Shown here piece by piece: positions 1 to 5,095 of a stretch of 5,974 nucleotides of DNA. The translations under genes and the position numbers were made by a program. The stretch comes from Planctomycetaceae bacterium. GTDB taxonomy: Bacteria; Planctomycetota; Phycisphaerae; SM23-33. Location of the stretch: NCBI GenBank assembly GCA_021371965.1, contig JAJFVE010000103.1, positions 1-5,974 on the forward strand. The letters run 5' to 3'. Position 1 is the stretch's first letter; every line of letters starts with the position of its first letter. Under the pieces are notes generated by a model. That model saw nothing but the letters and a program-made list of their open reading frames with translations. It had not been told where the DNA came from and did not search any database.

Positions 1-1
1 C

Positions 2-832
2 CTCCAGCGCATCAACATGCTGCTGGACATGGTGGGTCTGTCGGCCGTGGCGTACCGGCGCATCGGCGAATATTCCAAGGGCATGAAGCGCCTCATCGGC
101 ATGGCCCAGGCGCTGATCAACGACCCGGACCTGCTGATCCTGGACGAGCCCACCAGCGGCCTGGACCCCAACGCCACGCGGCACTTCAAGGACCTCGTGC
201 GCATCCTGGTCGACCGCGGCAAGACGGTGGTGCTCTCGAGCCACATGCTGGCCGACGTCGAGGACGTCTGCGACCGCGTCTGCGTGCTCTACGGCGGACG
301 CGTGCGGGCCATGGGGGCGGTGGGCGACCTGCTGACCCAGACCTCGCTGACGCAGATCACCACCGACCAGCTCGACCAACCCACCCTCGACGCCGTGCGG
401 GCCGTCCTCCAGAGGAACGGGCGCGACATCAAGGAGGTCGCCGCCCCGCGGGACCGGCTTGAATCGGTCTTCCTCAAGATTGTCGCCGACGCCCAGGCCG
501 GAAACGTCAAGACCGGCGGGGCGGCGCCCACCGGAGGGGTGGCCGAGTTCCTCCGCCAGCCGGACCGGGAACCCCTCGACGGGCGGGCGGTCATCGAAGA
601 CCTTCTGACGGCAGCCCAGCCGGCCCCGGCCCAGGAGGCGCCCGTCGCCGCGCCGCCGGTGCCCCAACCCCAGCGGGACGTGCTCGATTCGCTCGTCGCG
701 CCCGCCCCGGCGGCGGCCCCGCCGCCGGTCCCGCGGCAGGACAAGCCCGCGCCGGTTGTCCAGGCTGACCGCGACGTGCTCAATCAACTTCTAGGCGGCA
801 CCGACGGCCGCAAGGATCAGGGCGAGGCCTGA
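2..832 (+). CDS. ABC transporter ATP-binding protein, 5'-truncated, with Pro/Ala-rich C-terminal tail
   Basis: This is the nucleotide-binding subunit of an ABC transporter. It hydrolyses ATP on the cytoplasmic face to drive the permease encoded next. The frame is open from base 2, and the ATG at 17 sits inside the helical subdomain, so the true start and the Walker A motif lie upstream of the window. In the 276 visible residues I see a variant signature motif (YSKGM, residues 24-28), Walker B with catalytic Glu (LLILDEP, 44-50), the D-loop (SGLDP, 52-56) and the H-loop His81 (SSHML). These are typical of ABC-2/DrrA/NatA-like ATPases. The ATPase fold and its regulatory part end near residue 165. 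The last ~105 residues are a low-complexity Pro/Ala/Gly tail, unusual for the family, carrying three copies of R-x-V-[IL]-x-x-L-[LV]. The stop lies 3 bases before the permease start, so the two are probably translationally coupled. ATPase identity is firm; the substrate is not known. Confidence 0.95.
   Translation, partial: LQRINMLLDMVGLSAVAYRRIGEYSKGMKRLIGMAQALINDPDLLILDEPTSGLDPNATRHFKDLVRILVDRGKTVVLSSHMLADVEDVCDRVCVLYGGRVRAMGAVGDLLTQTSLTQITTDQLDQPTLDAVRAVLQRNGRDIKEVAAPRDRLESVFLKIVADAQAGNVKTGGAAPTGGVAEFLRQPDREPLDGRAVIEDLLTAAQPAPAQEAPVAAPPVPQPQRDVLDSLVAPAPAAAPPPVPRQDKPAPVVQADRDVLNQLLGGTDGRKDQGEA
584..793 (+). repeat. Three spaced copies of a short helical motif in the ATPase tail
   Basis: The disordered-looking tail of the ATPase contains RAVIEDLL (bases 584-607), RDVLDSLV (674-697) and RDVLNQLL (770-793). 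The copies are separated by linkers of 22 and 24 residues rich in Pro, Ala and Val. Copies 2 and 3 share RDVL and both follow Gln or Asp. The shared pattern is Arg-x-Val-[Ile/Leu]-x-x-Leu-[Leu/Val], which would form a short amphipathic helix. The arrangement resembles tandem short linear motifs on a flexible tether, which are commonly docking sites for a partner protein. That function is inference; the repetition itself is directly visible. Confidence 0.6.
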
Positions 833-835
833 CGC

Positions 836-2749
836 ATGGAGTCGCCTTCACTGCAATACGCTCTGCCCCCGGCCACGGCCGCCTCCAGGCGGTCGCTGGC
901 GTTCTTCATCGCCGTAGCGGTGCTGCTGGTAACGGGGGCGCTGGACGTTCTGGCCTCGGTCGGGCTGGGCGACGCCGCGGGGCTGCCGCCGCGAACCGTG
1001 CAGACGCTGCGCGGGCTTGCCCACGTGCTGGAGATAATCGCCGCGGCGGGGGCCCTGGCGGCGGCTGTGGCATCCTTCACGGTGCGAACCGTCGCGATGG
1101 GCACGCTCAGGCAGGCGATGCGGATGAAGATGACGGCCCTGCTGGCGGGCATGCTGGTGCTGTCGGTGGCGGGGGTGTTCCACATCCAGGGCGACGGGAC
1201 GGCTGGCGGGCGCATCTACACGTTCCTGTCGTACTCGACGTCGCTGGTGGCGTTCGTCACCTCGCTGATGACGCTGTTCCTGGGCGCGACGATCATGTCG
1301 CAGGACATGGACCGCAAGCTGATCTTCACGCTGGCGACCAAGCCCGTGGCGCGATGGGAATACCTCGTGGGGCGCTGGCTGGGCCTGGTGCTGCTCAACG
1401 TGCTGCTGATCGCGGCGACGGGTCTGTCGATCTGGGGACTGGCGCAGTACCTGCGACAGCAGGCCCGTAGCGGCTCGTACGCCGACCGCAAGGCCGTTGA
1501 GACGGAAGTTTTCGTCGCCCGCCAGTGGGTGGCGGCCGATCCGCTGGCGGCCGCGGAGGCCGCCGATGACGCCATCAAGGCGATGAAGAAGAATCGCCCC
1601 GACGTCTACGAGCGGGAGATCGCCGCGTACCTGAGCCCCGGATCGGCCGAGCACGCCCGCGACCGCGACGAAGCCGAGCAGATGCAGCGCAAGAAGACCA
1701 TTGCCGTCGAGCTCGACCGGATGCAGCGCGTCGCCCCCGGGACGCTCACGCAGGTCTCGTTCAGCGGCATCGATATCGCCGCCAGCCGGAGCCAGGTCCC
1801 CGCCCGGGTCCGATTCGTAATGCCCCTGAAGTCCACCCGCCAGGGCGCCGAAAAAGGAAAGCTGGTGCGACTGACGATCGCCCCCGCCGTGGTCGGGCGC
1901 CTCAGGCTGGGCGCCCCGCTGAAGGTCAACGACGCCGCCGGCGAGATGTACCGCGCGGGTAACGATTTCGTCGACGTGCTCTTCGACGAAGAGGACGCCG
2001 CCCTCCCGGCCGTCGCGGCCCTGGGTGAAGGCAAAGACGTCACCCTGACGCTCGTGGCGACGCTGCAGCTTCGCTATCAGATCCAGAAGATCGTCAACGA
2101 CAACGTGCCCGAGGACCAGGTCTTCGGCCAATGGGTCCTCATCAACCCCAAGACTTCCGTCGCCGACGGAATGCGCCGCCCGCGGCAGTTGCCGATGTAC
2201 AGCACCCAGACGCTGACGGTCTCGGCCGCGGTCGTCAGCGACGAGGGCAAGGTTACCGCGCAATTCATCAACGCCTCGCGCAAACCGCTGGTGATCAGCC
2301 ACGACACCCTCCAGATGCTCTATCCCGTGGGCAGCTTTGAAGGGAACTTCGCCCGCGGCATGGCGATGATCGTCGTGCGGGCGGTGTTCGTCGCCGCCAT
2401 GGCGCTGATGCTGGGCAGTTTCCTGTCCTTCCCCGTCGCTGCCTTGGCGGGCATGGCCGGGTTCATCGTGGCCCAGCTCATGCCCTTCCTGGCCAGCGCC
2501 ACCAACATGACGTACTATTCGCACGACGCCTTTGCCGTGGTGGGGCATTACGTGCTGGCGCTGATGAGCATGGTGCTGCCCAACCTGCCGGCCATCTCGC
2601 CCGGCGACTTCCTGGCCGAGGGCAAAGTGATCTCGTGGGACTTCTTCACGCAGGTGGCGGTGTCGACGGGCGCCTTCCGCTCACTGCTGCTGGTGTGCCT
2701 GGGCTGCCTGATCTTCCGCCAGCGCGAGCTGGCCCGCGTGCAGGTATGA
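836..2749 (+). CDS. ABC-2-type transporter permease with large extracytoplasmic insert
   Basis: This is an integral membrane subunit of an ABC transporter, the likely partner of the ATPase just upstream. Hydrophobic segments are seen at about residues 20-44, 62-85, 97-115, 127-152 and 180-203, then again at about 506-531, 533-556, 567-584 and 612-628. Between the two blocks, residues ~205-505 form a soluble domain. It begins with a charged, Ala-rich helical stretch (~215-300) and continues with beta-like sequence (~305-490). The segment RMKM...FHIQGDGT...TFLSYS (96-134), followed by SQDMDRKLIFTLATKPVARWEYLVGRW (split as 155-170 and 171-181), matches the ABC-2/NosY/GldF-like pattern, in which a cytoplasmic 'tlatKPv.R.eyl.GR' loop follows a membrane helix. 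Two extra N-terminal helices precede this core. The start is the ATG three bases after the upstream stop, with GAGG at 824-827 giving an 8-base spacing. A gene 12 bases downstream continues the cluster. Family placement is good; topology is estimated by eye and the substrate is unknown. Confidence 0.88.
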   Translation: MESPSLQYALPPATAASRRSLAFFIAVAVLLVTGALDVLASVGLGDAAGLPPRTVQTLRGLAHVLEIIAAAGALAAAVASFTVRTVAMGTLRQAMRMKMTALLAGMLVLSVAGVFHIQGDGTAGGRIYTFLSYSTSLVAFVTSLMTLFLGATIMSQDMDRKLIFTLATKPVARWEYLVGRWLGLVLLNVLLIAATGLSIWGLAQYLRQQARSGSYADRKAVETEVFVARQWVAADPLAAAEAADDAIKAMKKNRPDVYEREIAAYLSPGSAEHARDRDEAEQMQRKKTIAVELDRMQRVAPGTLTQVSFSGIDIAASRSQVPARVRFVMPLKSTRQGAEKGKLVRLTIAPAVVGRLRLGAPLKVNDAAGEMYRAGNDFVDVLFDEEDAALPAVAALGEGKDVTLTLVATLQLRYQIQKIVNDNVPEDQVFGQWVLINPKTSVADGMRRPRQLPMYSTQTLTVSAAVVSDEGKVTAQFINASRKPLVISHDTLQMLYPVGSFEGNFARGMAMIVVRAVFVAAMALMLGSFLSFPVAALAGMAGFIVAQLMPFLASATNMTYYSHDAFAVVGHYVLALMSMVLPNLPAISPGDFLAEGKVISWDFFTQVAVSTGAFRSLLLVCLGCLIFRQRELARVQV

Positions 2750-2750
2750 C

Positions 2751-2754
2751 GGAG
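2751..2754 (+). promoter_or_regulatory. Ribosome binding site of the 687 aa protein
   Basis: GGAG lies 7 bases upstream of the ATG at 2762 and falls in the 12-base gap after the permease stop. It supports that start and suggests translation from the same message. Confidence 0.6.
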
Positions 2755-2761
2755 TGCTGAT

Positions 2762-4825
2762 ATGCCCCAAGGGCCTCGCGTAAAACAGATCATCGCGCTG
2801 CTGATCGCCGCCGCGGCGGTGGCGGCGGCCATTCCCTTGACGCACCCGGTGAACGTGGATTTCACGCCCGTCGGCGTCAACTTCAAGTGGAATCTGAACC
2901 CCCTGTGCATGAACGCCCAGGGGCTCAATGCCGTCGAACCCGACGTGGTCACGTCGCAGCACCCGGCGGTGGCGTTGCTGATGGCGATGCCGGGCGGCCT
3001 GCGGGCGCCGCTGGTGAACTACCTCTGGATCCGCTCGCAGGACCTCCACCAGGAGGGCAAGCATTACGACGCGATGCAGATGGCCGACCTGATCTGCAAG
3101 CTCTCGCCGCAGTTCCCCGGCGTGTGGAAGTTCCAGTCCTGGCAGATGGCCTGGAACATCTCGGCCACCTGCGACACCCGCGAGGACCGCTGGCGGTGGG
3201 TCTACAACGGCATCAAGCTGCTGCGCGACCAGGGGCTGGAGATCAACCCCACCAGCATCCTGCTGTACAACCAGTTGGCCTGGACCTTCATCGAAAAAGT
3301 CGGCGGCGACATGGACGAGATGCACTGGGCCTACAAGCAGGCCCTGGCCAAGATGATGCAGGACCTGCTGGCCAGCCCGCCGGGGGCCTCGACCACCGCG
3401 GCCATCGAGGCCTTCATGCCCATCGCCAACGCCCCGGTCGACCGCAACCCCCTCCATCGCGCCGACGAGGCCCACAAATACATCCAGGCCGATCAGCTCG
3501 CCCTGGTGCTGCACGGACCGGCCGACGAGAACTCGCCGCTGAAGATCTACCATCAGCCCCAGGCCGCCGAGTACGCCGCGCGACTGGCGGCATTGGGCGT
3601 GGCCATCGATCGCTCGCTGCTCCAGGCGTACAACGCCTGGTCGAAGGACGACGCCGTCGCCACCGCGCGCAGCGCCTACCAGAGCGTCGAGCCGGGGGAC
3701 GACCGCACCAAGGCCCTGGCCGAGCTGATCAACGACCCCGCCTACGCCGACGCCCGCAAGGCGCTGCTGGCGTTCGTGCGGGCGCAGATTCTCTGGAACG
3801 AGCACCACATGGACAGCCGCTTCATGATGGAGCTGATGATCCGGTTCAACGCCCCGCTCGACTGGCGCGTCGCCCCCTCGCACGCCCTGTACTGGACCCT
3901 CTACGGCGTGGGCGCCAGCGGGCACAAGTTCGACAGCTCCTTCGACTCGGTGGCCCTGGCGCGAATGGTCACCTACTGCCTCAAGGACATGACCTGGTTC
4001 GGGCGCATGACGTACGAGGAAGACCCGGCCAACCCCAACTGGCCCAAGATACATTTCTCCGCCGACCGCCGCTATATCGCCCTCGTGCAGCAGGAGTACG
4101 ACATGCTGATCCAGGCGTGGCTGGCCGGCGAAAGGGCCAAGGGCACCACGCCGCTGCCGACGTACAAGGACAACCTCCACCGCGACGGGCACATCAACTA
4201 CCTGTCGCAGGCCATCCAGATGCTCTGGTTCCGCGGGCTCGTCGGCGAGGCCCAGCAGTACTTCGACTGGGTGCGGGCCAACTACAAGCCCGCCGAACCC
4301 GAATGGAACGGAACACTCGAGGAATTCCTCTTCGCCAAGCTCGTCCAGGACAAGAACATCATCCCCCTGCGCGTCAGCCAGCAGTTGACCGCGTCTATCC
4401 AGTCGGCCCTGGTGTGCCTGGCGCTCGATGACCGCGCCGGGTACAACCGCTACATGGCCTATGCGGCGGGAGTCTACCAAGAGGCCGCCAAGCGCCTCTC
4501 CAAACGCGACATGAAAGGCTGGGAGCAGTTCAAGACCCCGCTGGCTGCGCAGCTGCGCGACCTGCTGGTCGATCCCCGCGCCCAGGGATACGAACTGCCC
4601 CTGTCAGCGAGGATAAAACTCTACGCGGCCATCGCCGAGCGTTGGCCCTCGCGCAGCGCCGACGATCCCGGACCGGTGCTGATGGTCTATGACATGGTCG
4701 CGCCGTACCTGTCCCGCCAGTGCAAAGTCGCCGGCGAATCCTTCGACCAGGCCTTCCCCGCCCCGCAGTTCCTCCAGGCCTACCGCGACAAACGCGGCCA
4801 ACCCCTGGCCCCGAAATCGGAATGA
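2762..4825 (+). CDS. Conserved hypothetical membrane-anchored or exported protein, TPR-like, Trp-rich
   Basis: The function is not known. The 687-residue product starts with a short basic segment (R6, K8) and a hydrophobic stretch (residues ~9-26), which is a signal peptide or uncleaved anchor with no clear cleavage site. The rest is mostly helical and should lie outside the cytoplasmic membrane. Residues ~80-200 (LRAPLVNYLWIRSQDLHQEGKHYDAM onward, split at 80-99 and 100-105) look like degenerate tetratricopeptide-type helix pairs: LWIRSQ, a 'g.hYdam.mAdlicklsPqFp' unit, then 'NP...LYNQLAWTFIEKVG'. A striking block, PLDWRVAPSHALYWTLYGVG (365-384), looks like a family signature. A further helical region fills ~475-650. 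There are 21 Trp in 687 residues (3.1%), well above the usual level, mostly at repeat-like spacings. The gene follows the permease by 12 bases and has its own GGAG, so it is probably a third component of the ABC system. A peptidoglycan- or envelope-associated accessory role is possible but only inferred from position. Confidence 0.85.
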   Translation: MPQGPRVKQIIALLIAAAAVAAAIPLTHPVNVDFTPVGVNFKWNLNPLCMNAQGLNAVEPDVVTSQHPAVALLMAMPGGLRAPLVNYLWIRSQDLHQEGKHYDAMQMADLICKLSPQFPGVWKFQSWQMAWNISATCDTREDRWRWVYNGIKLLRDQGLEINPTSILLYNQLAWTFIEKVGGDMDEMHWAYKQALAKMMQDLLASPPGASTTAAIEAFMPIANAPVDRNPLHRADEAHKYIQADQLALVLHGPADENSPLKIYHQPQAAEYAARLAALGVAIDRSLLQAYNAWSKDDAVATARSAYQSVEPGDDRTKALAELINDPAYADARKALLAFVRAQILWNEHHMDSRFMMELMIRFNAPLDWRVAPSHALYWTLYGVGASGHKFDSSFDSVALARMVTYCLKDMTWFGRMTYEEDPANPNWPKIHFSADRRYIALVQQEYDMLIQAWLAGERAKGTTPLPTYKDNLHRDGHINYLSQAIQMLWFRGLVGEAQQYFDWVRANYKPAEPEWNGTLEEFLFAKLVQDKNIIPLRVSQQLTASIQSALVCLALDDRAGYNRYMAYAAGVYQEAAKRLSKRDMKGWEQFKTPLAAQLRDLLVDPRAQGYELPLSARIKLYAAIAERWPSRSADDPGPVLMVYDMVAPYLSRQCKVAGESFDQAFPAPQFLQAYRDKRGQPLAPKSE

Positions 4826-4850
4826 CGGAATGATGATAACCGGGTGCCAT

Positions 4851-4881
4851 GGCATGGCGGCCGTTCTTCAGCCGCCGTGTC
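4851..4881 (+). terminator. Strong hairpin after the ABC cluster; possible terminator
   Basis: Bases 4851-4861 pair with 4871-4881 to form an 11-bp stem (nine Watson-Crick and two G-U pairs) around the 9-base loop CGTTCTTCA; the core is GGCGGC/GCCGCC. It begins 25 bases after the stop of the 687 aa gene, a suitable place for transcription termination. Only a weak T-rich stretch (GGTTGTTT, 4887-4894) follows, so an intrinsic terminator is plausible but not certain. The hairpin could instead stabilise the 3' end of the transcript or be part of a dispersed palindromic element, since the overlapping perfect palindrome TGCCATGGCA (4845-4854) can form a competing fold. Confidence 0.45.
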
Positions 4882-4882
4882 C

Positions 4883-4986
4883 CCTGGTTGTTTCACCAAA
4901 TAGTTCCTTTACGTGTCTTGCGATCTTTGCGGTCGAGCATCTTCGTTCTCCCCTCGTTTTCTCTGTGCCTCTGTGGTCAGTTGTCT
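4883..4986 (-). repeat. Dispersed intergenic repeat of the 'CACAGAGGCACAGAG / CGCAAAGA' type
   Basis: Read on the minus strand, this block contains ACCACAGAGGCACAGAG (4961-4977, two CACAGAG units 8 bases apart). Then comes a purine-rich stretch, then CCGCAAAGATCGCAAGA (4916-4932, a near-duplicate CGCAAAGA/CGCAAGA). I recognise this order (CACAGAG units, purine-rich GAG/GAA stretch, CCGCAAAG units) as a common non-coding repeat found in many copies between genes in Planctomycetota and other environmental bacteria. It is often mis-annotated as short peptides with HRGTEKTRGE or TEAQRKRGE strings, which both minus-strand frames give here. Base composition drops visibly relative to the flanking genes. 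The boundaries are approximate. Its function, if any, and its way of spreading are not known to me. Confidence 0.6.
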
Positions 4987-5001
4987 GGATGCGAGAGGGT
5001 G

Positions 5002-5023
5002 CAAGCCGGCGCGAATGCGCTTG
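5002..5023. promoter_or_regulatory. Inverted repeats at the -35 region; candidate operator
   Basis: CAAGC (5002-5006) and GCTTG (5019-5023) form a 5-bp inverted repeat with a 12-base spacer, and GCGC-GAAT-GCGC (5009-5020) is nested inside it. The right arm overlaps the start of the -35 hexamer, so a bound regulator would affect the promoter. A second short palindrome, TTCCGGAA, lies at 5059-5066, just after the expected transcription start. In GC-rich DNA such small repeats arise by chance, so the operator reading is weak. Confidence 0.2.
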
Positions 5024-5049
5024 ACACCCCCCGCCCGCGCGATTAGAAG
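5021..5049 (+). promoter_or_regulatory. Sigma-70-type promoter of the GH4 gene
   Basis: A perfect TTGACA (5021-5026) is followed after exactly 17 bases by TAGAAG (5044-5049), which matches four of six positions of TATAAT. The spacer is very C-rich. Transcription would start near 5056, giving a leader of about 40 bases before the ATG at 5096. The promoter lies downstream of the hairpin and the repeat, which supports the GH4 gene being its own transcription unit. Confidence 0.6.
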
Positions 5050-5082
5050 CGTGGATTCTTCCGGAACTTTCAGACCTCTTTT

Positions 5083-5086
5083 GGAG
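5083..5086 (+). promoter_or_regulatory. Ribosome binding site that decides the GH4 start
   Basis: GGAG ends 9 bases before the ATG at 5096. Another ATG at 5088 is only one base after this site and out of frame with the enzyme, so it is not used. The frame from 5096 opens at once with the NAD-binding motif, which confirms the start. Confidence 0.65.
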
Positions 5087-5095
5087 AATGGTCTC

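Noticed and set aside
289..783. Minus-strand 164-codon open frame opposite the ATPase tail
   Set aside because: It is a low-complexity Gly/Ala/Ser translation antisense to the Pro/Ala-rich tail, with no support for a gene.
848..2548. Minus-strand open frame of 566 codons opposite the permease gene
   Set aside because: Composition is Arg/Gly/His-rich with no domain. The + frame has clear membrane helices and ABC-2 motifs.
2887..4431. Second + strand open frame of 514 codons inside the 687 aa gene
   Set aside because: It is an out-of-frame Arg/Gly/Pro-rich translation typical of a GC-rich shadow, with no RBS and no membrane or domain signal.
2681..4480. Minus-strand open frame of 599 codons opposite the 687 aa gene
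   Set aside because: It is a shadow of high third-position GC on the + strand. Its translation is rich in Val, Gly, Arg and His with no recognisable domain, while the + frame has an RBS, a signal/anchor and coherent helical sequence.
4826..5095. CRISPR array, tRNA or riboswitch in the intergenic stretch
   Set aside because: Repeats here are short and only two units each without regular spacers, no cloverleaf can be drawn, and the GH4 leader (~40 bases) is too short for a known riboswitch aptamer.
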